The notes below the pieces were generated by a model. That model ran no database searches. It was given only the letters and a program-made list of their open reading frames with translations, and had not been told where the DNA came from. This document shows positions 7,937-17,024 of a DNA stretch of 64,000 nt, one piece after another. Origin of the DNA: Streptomyces sp. STR69 (GTDB lineage Bacteria; Actinomycetota; Actinomycetes; Streptomycetales; Streptomycetaceae); NCBI RefSeq assembly GCF_024519455.1, contig NZ_JALJRY010000019.1, forward strand, positions 1-64,000, in the 5' to 3' direction. A program made the translations under genes and the position numbers. Positions within the stretch are counted from its first letter, which is position 1. Every line of letters begins with the position of its first letter.

Positions 7937-8929
7937 CTACCGCTGCCGTTGTGAGCGCCACACCAGGAACAGCGCCGACGCGACGGCCGCGCCCCGCACC
8001 ACCCACGGCCAGGTCTGGGAGATGGCGTCGTTCATGTGGCCCTGGGCGACCGGGGTGCCCCAGCGGCCGTCGTTGCGGCCCCAGAGCCAGACGATCCCGG
8101 CCACGACGGCCGCCGTCGGCATACCGATCACCGCCCACTTCGTCTCCGCGTCGGTCAGCCGCCGGGAGGCGTACGCGATGAGCCAACCCAGCAGCAGCGC
8201 GAACCAGTTGCCGAGTACGGCGCCCACGACGAGCAGTGCGGCGGCGATCAGGAGGAGGGGGTTGGACCAGCCTCCGGTGGGGAGGCGGGGGACGACGCGG
8301 CGCCGGCGGGCGGGGGCTTCCGGTGCCTGCTCGACGACCGGCGCGGTCACCGGTTCCGGTTCCTTCGCCGGTTCCTTCGTCAGCTCCTTCGGAGTCTCTT
8401 TCGGCGGCGGGGGCTTGAGCAGTTCCGGGATCTCCCCCCCGCCGGTGAACCCGGGCACGCCGTCACCGAGCGCGAACCCGTTGCCCGCCACCCGCCACCA
8501 GTCCGGCTGCAGCACGCTGTCGCCGAGCTCGGCCGCGCTCGCGAGGTGCGGTGGGGCGGCGGAGTTGTCGGGTTCCGGTGCGGGGGCGGCCTTGGTGGGG
8601 CGCGGTCGCGGTACGACCCGGCGCAGGCCCTTGGGCCGCAGATCGTCCTCGTGGTCGCGCTGTACGGGTACGGAGGTGGACGGCGCCCGGGGGACACCGG
8701 CGCCGGTGCCGGCCGCGGCGACGACCTCGTCCGGGGTGCCGAGGCCCTTCAGGATGCGCTGGACGGCGGCGGGAGTGTCGGCGGTGGCTCCGGCGCGGCG
8801 CCGGTCGATCTCGTTGCGCAGCTCCGACACCAGCCGCATCCGGGTGACCGAGGGCAGCTGGCGTTGCTGCGCGACGTCACCGACGCGGCTCAGATACTCG
8901 TAGACGACCTGGTCGCTCTCGATACCCAC
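7937..8929 (-). CDS. Membrane protein with N-terminal HAAS/DUF1700-like domain
   Basis: A 330-residue protein. Residues 1-70 (VYEYLSRVGDVAQQ, MRLVSELRNEIDRRR, VQRILKGLGTPDEVV) look like the helical domain seen at the start of DUF1700/HAAS membrane proteins. A long proline/glutamate/lysine-rich linker follows, then about four hydrophobic segments from residue 225 on. The GTG at 8929 has GGAGGGG upstream. In other proteins this domain type is tied to PadR regulators, but no PadR gene is nearby. Function unknown. Confidence 0.65.
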   Translation of the reverse strand: MGIESDQVVYEYLSRVGDVAQQRQLPSVTRMRLVSELRNEIDRRRAGATADTPAAVQRILKGLGTPDEVVAAAGTGAGVPRAPSTSVPVQRDHEDDLRPKGLRRVVPRPRPTKAAPAPEPDNSAAPPHLASAAELGDSVLQPDWWRVAGNGFALGDGVPGFTGGGEIPELLKPPPPKETPKELTKEPAKEPEPVTAPVVEQAPEAPARRRRVVPRLPTGGWSNPLLLIAAALLVVGAVLGNWFALLLGWLIAYASRRLTDAETKWAVIGMPTAAVVAGIVWLWGRNDGRWGTPVAQGHMNDAISQTWPWVVRGAAVASALFLVWRSQRQR

Positions 8930-9059
8930 GAAGTCCCCTCCGGGGCGGGTGCGTTGGATACCCCGTGGTGACAGACGTTACCGCCAGCGGGCCCGGTGCC
9001 GGGAACCTCACGTCGTGCACGCTCCCCCACGGTCACACCCACCCGCTACCGTGGGTCGG

Positions 9060-11675
9060 ATGAGCACTCCGGCCACGCCGCCCCGTTCGCTCGCGGAGGC
9101 ACTCCGAACCAGGGACGACGCCTCCCTGGCCGCGCTGCTGCGCAGCCGCCCCGACCTCATCACGCCCGTGCCCACCGATCTCACCCAGCTCGCGACCAGG
9201 GCCGGTACGCGCGCTTCGGTGGTGCGGGCGCTGGAGCGGCTGGACCGTTTCACGCTGCAGACGGCTCAGGCGCTGGCCGTGGCGGCGGACCCGGCGCCGT
9301 ACGACGAGCTGCTCGGGCTGATGGCGGGCGACGTGCGCGATCCGGCGGTGGTGAACGCGCTGCCGCGTGCCGTCGCGGCGCTGCGCGAGCAGGCGTTGGT
9401 GTGGGGTGCGGAGGACCGGCTGCGGCTGGTGCGGACGGCGCGTGAGCTGCTGGCGCCGGCGCCGCAGCATCCGTCGCCGACCGGGCTCGGTCCTACGGTC
9501 GCGGAGGCGACGGCGGGCATGTCGCCGGGCCGGATCCAGGAGATCGTGACGGCGGCGGGCCTGCCCTCCACGCATGACCCGGTGTCCGCGGTGGCCGCGC
9601 TCACCAAGCTGTTCACGGCCCGGCGGCGGATGAAGACGCTGCTGGCCGGCGCCCCGGAGGAGTCCCTGGAGGTGCTGAACCGGCTGGTCTGGGGGCCGCC
9701 GTACGGGCAGGTGACGGCCGACCCGGCGGCCCGGCTGCGCTGGCTCATCGACCGGGGTCTGCTGCTGCCGACGGCGCCCGGCACGGTCGTACTGCCGCGT
9801 GAGGTGGCCCTGTATCTGCGGGCCGGGCGGGCGCACCGGGAGACGGAGCCGGTGGCGCCGCCGGTCGAGGCGAAGGCGACGCACCGTCCACAGGTCGTGG
9901 ACGCGGCGGCGGCCGGGCAGGCGTACACCGCGCTGGCGACCGTCGAGGAGCTGCTGAAGGACTGGGACGAAGGCGGGCCGGCCGTGCTGCGGGCCGGTGG
10001 CCTCAGCATCCGCGACCTGAAGCGGACCGCCGTCGCGCTGGACCTGGCGGAGCCGGTCGCCGCGTTCTGGGTCGAACTCGCCTACGCCGCGGGCCTGTTG
10101 GCGTCCGACGGCGAGGCGGACGAACGGTATGCGGCGACCCCGGCCTACGACGAGTGGCTGGAGCAGCCCGCCGCGCAGCGCTGGACGCACCTCGCGGAGA
10201 CCTGGCTGACGGCGACCCGGACGTCCGGGCTGGTCGGCGGTCGGGACGCGAAGGAGCGCACGCTGTCGGCACTGGGCCCCGGCCTGGACCGCTCGGCCGC
10301 CCCGGAGGTACGGCACCGGGTGCTCACCCTGCTCGCCGCGCTTCCCGAGGGCACCTCGCCGTCCGCGGAATCGGTGCTGGCCCGGCTGCGCTGGGAACGG
10401 CCGCTGCGGGGGACGGTCGGTGCGGCGCCCCAGTCCGACGACGACCTGCGCAGCCGCCTGGCCCGCTGGACCCTGAACGAGGCCGAGCTGCTGGGCGTGA
10501 CGGGGCGGGGCGCCCTGTCGGGGCAGGGGCGGGCGTTGCTGGGGGCGGCGGCGGGTGGCTCGGCGGCGAAGGGCGCGTCGGCGGGTGCCGGGCGGGCGAC
10601 GGGCGGTGTGTCCGGTCACGCGGCCTCCTCCGCCTCCGCGGCCTCCTCCGCCTCGCCTTCCGGCGCCGGTGACAAGCTCCCCGTCCACCACCGCACACCC
10701 ACTCCCCCCGAGCCGCTCTCCCCGGCCGAGCAGGCCGTGGCGAGTGCCGCCGCTGCCCGGCTGCTCGCTCCGCTGCTGCCCGAGCCGTTGGACCATGTCC
10801 TGCTGCAGGCGGATCTGACGGCGGTGGCCCCGGGCCCGTTGCAACGGCCGTTGGCCGATGTGCTGGACGTGCTCGCGGACGTGGAGTCGAAGGGCGGTGC
10901 CACGGTCTACCGCTTCACACCGGGCTCGGTGCGCCGCGCCCTGGACGCCGGCCGCTCGGCCTCCGACCTGCACGACTTCCTCACCGCGCACTCCCGTACG
11001 CCTGTCCCGCAGCCCCTCGCCTATCTGATCGACGACGTGGCCCGCAGACACGGTCATCTGCGGATCGGCGCGGCCTCGGCGTATGTGCGCTGCGACGACG
11101 ACGCGGTGCTCAGCGAGATCCTCGCGGACAAACGCTCGGCGGGCCTGCGTCTGCGCCGCCTCGCGCCGACCGTGCTGGCGGCGCAGGCCGATCCGGCGGC
11201 GCTCCTGGACGGGCTGCGCGCGATGGGCTTCGCGCCTGCCGCCGAGTCCGCGGACGGCGATGTCGTCATCACCCGTGCCCATGCCCACCGCACCCCGCCC
11301 CGCACGGCTCCTGAGCCCGTGCCGGACGGCCCGCCGACCCCGGACACGACCCTCCTGTCGGCGGCGATCCGCGCGATCAGGGCGGGCGACCGCGCCTCCA
11401 CCACCCCGCTGAAACCGTCGACGACCCCGGCCCCGGCCGGTGAACTCCCCCGCACCGGCTCCGCCGAGACCCTCGCCACGATGCAGGCCGCCGTCCTCAC
11501 CGGCACCGCCCTCTGGATCGGCTACGTCAACGCCGAGGGCTCCGCCAGCCAGCGCGTCATCGCGCCGATCCGCGTGGAGGGCGGCTTCGTCACGGCGTAC
11601 GACCACACGGCGGACGAGGTACGGACGTATCCGCTGCACCGGGTGACGGGGGTCGCGGAGCTGGCGGAGGGGTAG
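9060..11675 (+). CDS. XPB-N-like (Helicase_C_3) protein with C-terminal WYL-like domain
   Basis: An 871-residue protein that lacks Walker motifs and so is not itself a helicase. A long helical N-terminal part resembles winged-helix repeats. Around residues 570-740 (HVLLQADLTAVAPGPL, YRFTPGSVRRALDAGRSASD, VLSEILADKRSAGLRLRRL) it carries the same domain that opens the XPB helicase encoded 650 bp downstream. The last 80 residues (ALWIGYVNAEGSASQRVIAP, DEVRTYPLHRVTGV) look like a WYL-type β-barrel. The usual database name is helicase C-terminal domain protein. A role with XPB in DNA repair is inferred from shared domain and neighbourhood. Confidence 0.75.
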   Translation: MSTPATPPRSLAEALRTRDDASLAALLRSRPDLITPVPTDLTQLATRAGTRASVVRALERLDRFTLQTAQALAVAADPAPYDELLGLMAGDVRDPAVVNALPRAVAALREQALVWGAEDRLRLVRTARELLAPAPQHPSPTGLGPTVAEATAGMSPGRIQEIVTAAGLPSTHDPVSAVAALTKLFTARRRMKTLLAGAPEESLEVLNRLVWGPPYGQVTADPAARLRWLIDRGLLLPTAPGTVVLPREVALYLRAGRAHRETEPVAPPVEAKATHRPQVVDAAAAGQAYTALATVEELLKDWDEGGPAVLRAGGLSIRDLKRTAVALDLAEPVAAFWVELAYAAGLLASDGEADERYAATPAYDEWLEQPAAQRWTHLAETWLTATRTSGLVGGRDAKERTLSALGPGLDRSAAPEVRHRVLTLLAALPEGTSPSAESVLARLRWERPLRGTVGAAPQSDDDLRSRLARWTLNEAELLGVTGRGALSGQGRALLGAAAGGSAAKGASAGAGRATGGVSGHAASSASAASSASPSGAGDKLPVHHRTPTPPEPLSPAEQAVASAAAARLLAPLLPEPLDHVLLQADLTAVAPGPLQRPLADVLDVLADVESKGGATVYRFTPGSVRRALDAGRSASDLHDFLTAHSRTPVPQPLAYLIDDVARRHGHLRIGAASAYVRCDDDAVLSEILADKRSAGLRLRRLAPTVLAAQADPAALLDGLRAMGFAPAAESADGDVVITRAHAHRTPPRTAPEPVPDGPPTPDTTLLSAAIRAIRAGDRASTTPLKPSTTPAPAGELPRTGSAETLATMQAAVLTGTALWIGYVNAEGSASQRVIAPIRVEGGFVTAYDHTADEVRTYPLHRVTGVAELAEG

Positions 11676-11685
11676 GGGGGTGGGT

Positions 11686-11731
11686 CTGAAAAAGTGTGTC
11701 ACTTTCGCTCAGAAGCGTCACACTTTTTCAG
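11686..11731. terminator. Bidirectional terminator between convergent genes
   Basis: A perfect 13-bp inverted repeat, CTGAAAAAGTGTG and CACACTTTTTCAG, with a 20-base loop. It lies just after the XPB-N-like gene, and its right arm covers the stop codon of the convergent NUDIX gene. The A- and T-rich arms are unusual in this GC-rich sequence and fit a two-way transcription stop. Confidence 0.75.
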
Positions 11732-12243
11732 AGAAGGGTGTCCGCCCCGGCCGCCTCCCCTCGGCTCAGATAGCGCTCCAGCGCGCCAACGGCGTCCGCC
11801 ACGAACGTCGGACGCCGGGCCATCTCCCGCAACTCGCCCTCCGTGACCCACGCGTGCCAGGCGATCTCGGCCGGGTCGGGGCTGATGTCCGTACGGACGA
11901 CCGCTTCATGGACGCCCATCCAGTACGGGCTGATCTCGCCCCGGCACAGGTACTTGAAGGCGAACCGGACCGGCGCCACCACCCCGAGTTCCTCGGTGAG
12001 TTCACGGGCCGCCGCCTCCTCGTAGGTCTCCCCGACCTCCGCGGCGCCGCCGACCAGGAAGTTGTACTGCCCCGGGAACCGGGACATGTCCGCCGCCCGC
12101 CGGTGCACCAGGACCCGGCCCGCCCCGTCCCGGCACACAGTCGTCGCGACCCGGTGCAGCCAGTGGTGCGCGATGGCCTCGCCCCGGTCCACCGTGCCGA
12201 CTGTCCGGTCGTGCTCGTCCACCCGTTCCACCAGTTCTCCCAT
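11728..12243 (-). CDS. NUDIX hydrolase
   Basis: A 171-residue protein with a complete NUDIX box: G, five residues, E, seven residues, then RELTEELGV (within GAAEVGETYEEAAARELTEE). The start HDRTVGTVDRGEAIAHHWLH and RVLVHRRAADM resemble isopentenyl-diphosphate isomerase-like NUDIX proteins (YfcD type), but the substrate cannot be fixed. I chose the ATG at 12243; the frame extends upstream to 12291. It lies between, and opposite to, the two XPB-related genes. Confidence 0.85.
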   Translation of the reverse strand: MGELVERVDEHDRTVGTVDRGEAIAHHWLHRVATTVCRDGAGRVLVHRRAADMSRFPGQYNFLVGGAAEVGETYEEAAARELTEELGVVAPVRFAFKYLCRGEISPYWMGVHEAVVRTDISPDPAEIAWHAWVTEGELREMARRPTFVADAVGALERYLSRGEAAGADTLL

Positions 12244-12329
12244 GGCCCCACCCTCACAGAGCCCGGCCGTGATCATCGGCCGGTAGTGCACACTTGACGT
12301 TTGGCCGTGCGGAAGGGATGTGTACGTAC

Positions 12330-13973
12330 GTGAATGGCCCCCTCATCGTCCAGTCCGACAAGACCCTGCTTCTTGAGGTCGATCACGAGCGAGCCGACGA
12401 CTGCCGGCGCGCCATCGCGCCGTTCGCCGAGCTGGAGCGGGCGCCCGAGCACATCCACACCTACCGGGTGACACCGCTCGGGCTGTGGAACGCGCGGGCC
12501 GCCGGGCACGACGCCGAGCAGGTCGTGGACGCGCTGGTCGAGTACAGCCGGTATCCCGTGCCGCACGCGCTGCTGGTGGACATCGCCGAGACCATGGACC
12601 GCTACGGCAGGCTCACGCTCTCCAAGCACCCCGCGCACGGGCTCGTCCTCACGACCACCGACCGGCCGGTGCTGGAGGAGATCCTGCGCTCGAAGCGGAT
12701 CGCCCCGCTGGTCGGCAACCGGCTCGACCCCGACACCGTGGCCGTGCACCCCTCCGAGCGCGGGCAGATCAAGCAGGTGTTGCTGAAGCTGGGCTGGCCG
12801 GCGGAGGACCTTGCCGGCTACGTCGACGGCGAGGCGCACGCGATCGAGCTGGACGAGAACGGCTGGGCGCTGCGGCCCTACCAGAAGCAGGCCGTGGAGA
12901 ACTTCTGGCACGGTGGCAGCGGTGTCGTCGTGCTGCCCTGTGGGGCGGGGAAGACCCTCGTCGGCGCGGGCGCCATGGCGCAGGCCAAGTCGACCACGCT
13001 CATCCTCGTCACCAACACCGTCTCCGCCCGGCAGTGGAAGCACGAGCTGATCAAGCGGACCTCCCTGACCGAGGAGGAGATCGGCGAGTACAGCGGGACC
13101 CGGAAGGAGATCCGGCCCGTCACCATCGCGACCTACCAGGTGCTGACGACCAGGCGGAAGGGCATCTACCCCCACCTGGAACTCTTCGACTCCCGCGACT
13201 GGGGGCTGATCCTCTACGACGAGGTGCACCTGCTGCCCGCGCCCGTCTTCAAGTTCACCGCCGACCTCCAGGCCCGGCGCCGCCTCGGTCTGACGGCGAC
13301 ACTCGTCCGCGAGGACGGCCGGGAGTCGGACGTGTTCTCCCTCATCGGGCCGAAGCGGTTCGACGCGCCCTGGAAGGAGATCGAGGCGCAGGGCTACATC
13401 GCGCCCGCCGACTGTGTGGAAGTGCGCGTCAACCTCACGGAATCCGAGCGGCTCGCGTACGCCACCGCCGAGACCGAGGAGAAGTACCGCTTCTGTGCGA
13501 CCACCGCGACGAAGCGGAAGGTCACGGAGGCGATCGTGCGCCGGTTCGCCGGTCAGCAGATCCTTGTCATCGGTCAGTACATCGACCAACTCGACGAGCT
13601 GGGCGAGCACTTGAACGCGCCGGTGATCAAGGGTGAGACGTCCAACGCCCAGCGGGAGAAGCTCTTCGGTGCCTTCCGCGAGGGCGAGATCAGCGTCCTC
13701 GTCGTCTCCAAGGTCGCCAACTTCTCGATCGACCTGCCCGAGGCGACCGTGGCCATCCAGGTCTCCGGCACCTTCGGCTCCCGCCAGGAGGAGGCCCAGC
13801 GCCTCGGCCGTGTCCTGCGCCCCAAGGCCGACGGCCACAAGGCCCACTTCTACTCGGTCGTCGCCCGCGACACGATCGACCAGGACTTCGCCGCCCACCG
13901 CCAGCGCTTCCTGGCGGAACAGGGTTACGCGTACCGGATCATGGACGCGGACGAGATCCTCGCGGAGAGCTGA
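12330..13973 (+). CDS. DNA repair helicase, XPB family
   Basis: A 547-residue superfamily 2 helicase. An N-terminal XPB-type domain (residues 1-165) is followed by two RecA-like domains: Walker A LPCGAGKTLVG near residue 203, DEVH (LYDEVHLLPAP) near 295, motif III LGLTATL, and motif VI QRLGRVLRPK near 490. The thumb-like insertion is short, as in bacterial members. It unwinds or translocates on duplex DNA and is thought to act in repair. The GTG at 12330 gives the common start VNGPLIVQSDKTLLLE; an ATG at 12318 is closer to GGAAGGG and is possible. Confidence 0.9.
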   Translation: MNGPLIVQSDKTLLLEVDHERADDCRRAIAPFAELERAPEHIHTYRVTPLGLWNARAAGHDAEQVVDALVEYSRYPVPHALLVDIAETMDRYGRLTLSKHPAHGLVLTTTDRPVLEEILRSKRIAPLVGNRLDPDTVAVHPSERGQIKQVLLKLGWPAEDLAGYVDGEAHAIELDENGWALRPYQKQAVENFWHGGSGVVVLPCGAGKTLVGAGAMAQAKSTTLILVTNTVSARQWKHELIKRTSLTEEEIGEYSGTRKEIRPVTIATYQVLTTRRKGIYPHLELFDSRDWGLILYDEVHLLPAPVFKFTADLQARRRLGLTATLVREDGRESDVFSLIGPKRFDAPWKEIEAQGYIAPADCVEVRVNLTESERLAYATAETEEKYRFCATTATKRKVTEAIVRRFAGQQILVIGQYIDQLDELGEHLNAPVIKGETSNAQREKLFGAFREGEISVLVVSKVANFSIDLPEATVAIQVSGTFGSRQEEAQRLGRVLRPKADGHKAHFYSVVARDTIDQDFAAHRQRFLAEQGYAYRIMDADEILAES

Positions 13974-13995
13974 GCCCGGGAAAGCCGTAAGCGGT

Positions 13996-14027
13996 CGCCG
14001 TAAGTGGCCCCGGAGTCACTTACGGCG
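13996..14027. terminator. Terminator hairpin after the XPB gene
   Basis: A perfect 11-bp stem CGCCGTAAGTG / CACTTACGGCG with a 10-base loop lies 22 bp after the XPB stop. Its right arm also encodes the last codons and stop of the small convergent gene, so it can serve both strands. Confidence 0.7.
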
Positions 14028-14198
14028 TATGCCCGCTTCCTCGCCGTACTCTCCGAGGACGACCACGCTGAACGCGGCGCCCGCGAACACTTTTATGGCG
14101 CGCAGGGCATTGCCGAGGCGATGGGGGTGGCTGCCACCCGTGGCCGGTGTGGCACCGGACGGGCGGACGGGGACCGGGTGGATGGTTGCTGCGCTCAT
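14016..14198 (-). CDS. Small conserved-looking hypothetical protein
   Basis: A 60-residue frame starting MSAATIHPVPVRPSG and ending VVVLGEYGEEAGIRRK. Third codon positions are almost all G or C on this strand, which favours this over the overlapping plus-strand frame. I recall short streptomycete proteins with the same NALRAIKVFAGAAF core, but know no function. No good ribosome site is seen; an upstream start would add 12 residues. Confidence 0.55.
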   Translation of the reverse strand: MSAATIHPVPVRPSGATPATGGSHPHRLGNALRAIKVFAGAAFSVVVLGEYGEEAGIRRK

Positions 14199-14488
14199 GA
14201 ATCCATGGTGCGTCTTGGGACATAAGGTCGGCATCGGCCCAGAGAGCCAACCTCAAAGCCGCCCGTGTACGCCTCCGGGCTGACCCGTTCCCCCGCCGGG
14301 TGGAGGGGTCGTCCCCTAGGGGACGCAGGGGGACGGAAAACGATTGGCCCTCACCGGGCCCGCGTCACTAAACTCTCCGCTCTTGCCCGCCTCCCCGCAG
14401 GGAGTGCCGCCGCCCGGACGGAAACCGGCCGGCATCCACCGAGCACGCACCCAGCAGCCGCACCAGCAGGCCCTCCGGAGGCACCCCC
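14199..14488. promoter_or_regulatory. Leader region of the HelD-like gene with 16-bp palindrome
   Basis: The gap before the HelD-like gene holds a perfect 16-bp palindrome, CGTCCCCTAGGGGACG, at 14310-14325, about 165 bp before the start codon. HelR genes of rifamycin-tolerant actinobacteria are controlled through an inverted-repeat element upstream; I cannot confirm from memory that this is the same element. No gene is seen in the gap. Confidence 0.45.
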
Positions 14489-16582
14489 TTGTCCACGCCC
14501 GCCGCCGACCCCGTCGGCGATCCCCTCGACGCCTCGCTCGACGATCCCCTCGCCCGCGAACGCTCCCACCTCGCCTCCTCCCGTTCCGCGCTGCGCGCCA
14601 TGCGCGAGGACGTCGAGTCCCTCGACATCAAGGACGTCTCCGCGAACTGGGTCAACGCCGAGGTCCTGGCCCGCCAGATCGACGAGCGCATCAAGGCGCT
14701 GGCCGACCTCAGCGACACCCCGCTGTTCTTCGGCCGCCTCAACTACCTGCACGCACCCGGCGCCGAGCAGGCGGAGGGCGCGGGGGGCGAGCAGTTCTAC
14801 ATCGGGCGCCGGCATGTGCACGACGGCGACGGCGACCCGATGGTCATCGACTGGCGGGCGCCGGTCTCGCAGCCGTTCTACCGGGCGTCGAAGAAGGACC
14901 CGCAGGACATCTCGCTGCGCCGCCGCTTCGGGTACACGGGCGGCGACCTCACGGCGTACGAGGACGAGCACCTCATGGACCCGGCCGAGGCCGCCGCCAC
15001 CAGCAAACTGCTCCAGCAGGAGATCGAACGGCCGCGCGTCGGCCCGATGCGCGACATCGTCGCCACCATCCAGCCCGAGCAGGACGAGATCGTACGCAGC
15101 GGGCTGGGCGGCACGGTGTGCGTGCAGGGCGGGCCGGGCACCGGGAAGACCGCCGTCGGCCTGCACCGCGTCGCCTACCTCCTCTACGCCCACCGCGAGC
15201 GGCTGGCCCGCACCGGCACCCTCGTCATCGGGCCGAACAAGTCCTTCCTCCACTACATCGAGCAAGTGCTGCCCGCGCTGGGCGAGTTGACGGTCCGCCA
15301 GGGCACGGTCGACGACCTGGTCGCCCATGTCGAGGTGCGCGGCACGGACGAGGCACCGGCCGCGGTCATCAAGGGCGATGCACGGATGGCGGAGGTCCTG
15401 CGCAGGGCCGTCTACTCCCACGTGAGCATCCCGGCCGAGCCGGTGATGGTGGTGCGCGGCTCGCGCCGCTGGCGGGTCCCGGCGTACGAACTGGAAGACA
15501 TCGTGCGGGAGTTGCTCGACCGCGACATCCGCTACGGCGCCGCCCGCGAGGCCCTGCCGCAGCGCATCGCGCATGCCGTGCTGGTGCAGATGGAGCGGTC
15601 GGGGGAGGCGCCGGACGACCGGGTGCAGGACGCCGTGGCGCGCAACGCGGCGGTGAAGGCGGCCGTCAAGGCGGTGTGGCCGCCGGTCGAACCGGAGAAG
15701 CTGGTGCTGCGGCTGCTCACGGACGCGGACTTCCTCGCCGCCCACGCGGACGGAATCCTCGACGAGGACGAACAGAAGACGATCCTCTGGTCACAGCCCG
15801 GACCTGGGAAACGGGCCGTGCGCAGTGTGAAGGCCGCCAAGTGGTCGGCCGCGGACGCCGTGTTGATCGACGAGGCGACCGACATCGTCCAGCGGACGCA
15901 CTCGCTCGGGCATGTGGTGCTCGACGAGGCGCAGGACCTCTCCCCGATGCAGTACCGGGCGGTGGGCCGCCGCTGCACCACCGGTTCCGCGACCGTCCTC
16001 GGCGACCTGGCGCAGGGCACCACGCCCTGGGCGACGCGGAGTTGGGACGAGGCGCTGGCCCATCTCGGCAAGTCGGACGGTGTGATCGAGGAGTTGACGG
16101 CCGGTTTCCGCGTACCTACGGACGTCATCACCTACGCCTCCCGGCTGCTCCCCCACATCGCACCGGGCCTGACCCCGGTCGCCTCGGTCCGTGAGAACCC
16201 GGGCTTCTTCGACCTCCGCGAGACCGGCGGAACGGCCGAAGTGGTAGCCGCCTGCGAGGAGTTGCTGCGCAACGAGGGGTCGACGGGCCTGATCGCGGCG
16301 GACGCCCGTGTCCCCGAACTGGCGGAGGCCCTGACGGCGGCGGGCATCGGCTACATCGACCCGGGCGAGGAGACCACCGTGGACACCCGTCTGACCCTGG
16401 TCCCGGCCTCGCTCGCGAAGGGCCTGGAGTACGACTACGTGGTCCTGGACGAGCCGCAGGCCGTGGTCGACGGCGAACCGGACGAACGCACCGGCCTGCG
16501 CCGCCTGTACGTCTCCCTGACCCGAGCGGTGTCGGGCCTGATCGTCACGCACGCGGCCCCTCTGCCGCCCCAACTCGCCTAG
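14489..16582 (+). CDS. HelD/HelR-like RNA polymerase recycling ATPase
   Basis: A 697-residue superfamily 1 helicase-like protein. The first 100 residues form a charged coiled-coil arm (ERSHLASSRSALRAMREDVE), then the 1A domain with Walker A GGPGTGKTAVG near residue 214, Walker B LDEAQDLSPMQ near 475, and C-terminal VPASLAKGLEYDYV and YVSLTRA motifs. This layout is that of HelD, which removes stalled RNA polymerase from DNA; the actinobacterial HelR form also displaces rifamycins. The TTG start has GGAGG eight bases upstream. Its stop overlaps the stop of the convergent ArsR gene. Confidence 0.85.
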   Translation: MSTPAADPVGDPLDASLDDPLARERSHLASSRSALRAMREDVESLDIKDVSANWVNAEVLARQIDERIKALADLSDTPLFFGRLNYLHAPGAEQAEGAGGEQFYIGRRHVHDGDGDPMVIDWRAPVSQPFYRASKKDPQDISLRRRFGYTGGDLTAYEDEHLMDPAEAAATSKLLQQEIERPRVGPMRDIVATIQPEQDEIVRSGLGGTVCVQGGPGTGKTAVGLHRVAYLLYAHRERLARTGTLVIGPNKSFLHYIEQVLPALGELTVRQGTVDDLVAHVEVRGTDEAPAAVIKGDARMAEVLRRAVYSHVSIPAEPVMVVRGSRRWRVPAYELEDIVRELLDRDIRYGAAREALPQRIAHAVLVQMERSGEAPDDRVQDAVARNAAVKAAVKAVWPPVEPEKLVLRLLTDADFLAAHADGILDEDEQKTILWSQPGPGKRAVRSVKAAKWSAADAVLIDEATDIVQRTHSLGHVVLDEAQDLSPMQYRAVGRRCTTGSATVLGDLAQGTTPWATRSWDEALAHLGKSDGVIEELTAGFRVPTDVITYASRLLPHIAPGLTPVASVRENPGFFDLRETGGTAEVVAACEELLRNEGSTGLIAADARVPELAEALTAAGIGYIDPGEETTVDTRLTLVPASLAKGLEYDYVVLDEPQAVVDGEPDERTGLRRLYVSLTRAVSGLIVTHAAPLPPQLA

Positions 16583-16908
16583 TCGGGCAGGGACTTCAGC
16601 AGGGAGTCCAGGAGGCCGGGGAACCTCGCGTCCAGGTCGTCCCGCCGCAGCTGCACATAGCGGTTGCGGCCGACGGCCCGGGTCGAGGTGAGCCCGGCCT
16701 CTCGCATGATCTTCAAGTGGTGCGAGACGGTCGACTTGTGCAGATGGGCGACGCCCAGCGCCTCGGGCGCACAGCTGAACTGCTTCCCCGTCGAGTACAC
16801 CTTCAGCAGCCACAGCCGCACCGGGTCACCGAGCGCCTGCAACACCTTGACCAGCTCGATGTCCTCGACGTCCGGCTGCGGCAGCCACTCGTTCTCCGCC
16901 TCGCTCAC
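16579..16908 (-). CDS. ArsR family transcriptional regulator
   Basis: A 109-residue winged-helix regulator. The region VKVLQALGDPVRLWLL starts the DNA-binding domain and LHKSTVSHHLKIMREAGL is the recognition helix with the typical ArsR pattern. No paired metal-binding cysteines of the ELCVCDL type are present, so it may sense something other than arsenite. The GTG at 16908 follows GGAGAGGG; the frame could extend to an ATG at 16953. It is divergent from an MFS exporter, and the operator between them suggests it represses that gene. Confidence 0.85.
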   Translation of the reverse strand: MSEAENEWLPQPDVEDIELVKVLQALGDPVRLWLLKVYSTGKQFSCAPEALGVAHLHKSTVSHHLKIMREAGLTSTRAVGRNRYVQLRRDDLDARFPGLLDSLLKSLPD

Positions 16909-16942
16909 GCGCGCATCCCTCTCCGTACCATCTCCGTACCGT

Positions 16943-16986
16943 TTGACAATCATCCAACAGTCTCTATTGTTTGACCAACGTCAAAC
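16943..16986 (+). promoter_or_regulatory. Promoter and operator of the MFS exporter
   Basis: TTGACA (16943-16948) and TATTGT (16965-16970), 16 bp apart, form a good vegetative promoter. Overlapping the -10 and start region is a perfect inverted repeat GTTTGAC-CAAC-GTCAAAC (16969-16986). A third GTTTGAC stands at 16941. The position is right for repression by the divergent ArsR protein. Confidence 0.7.
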
Positions 16987-17024
16987 CGTTGCGCAGTCCT
17001 GCGCCGGACGCACCTGGGGGACCC

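Noticed and set aside
9033..11702. 889-codon open frame on the minus strand
   Set aside because: It is the antisense shadow of the XPB-N-like gene and is full of Arg/Gly runs without any domain.
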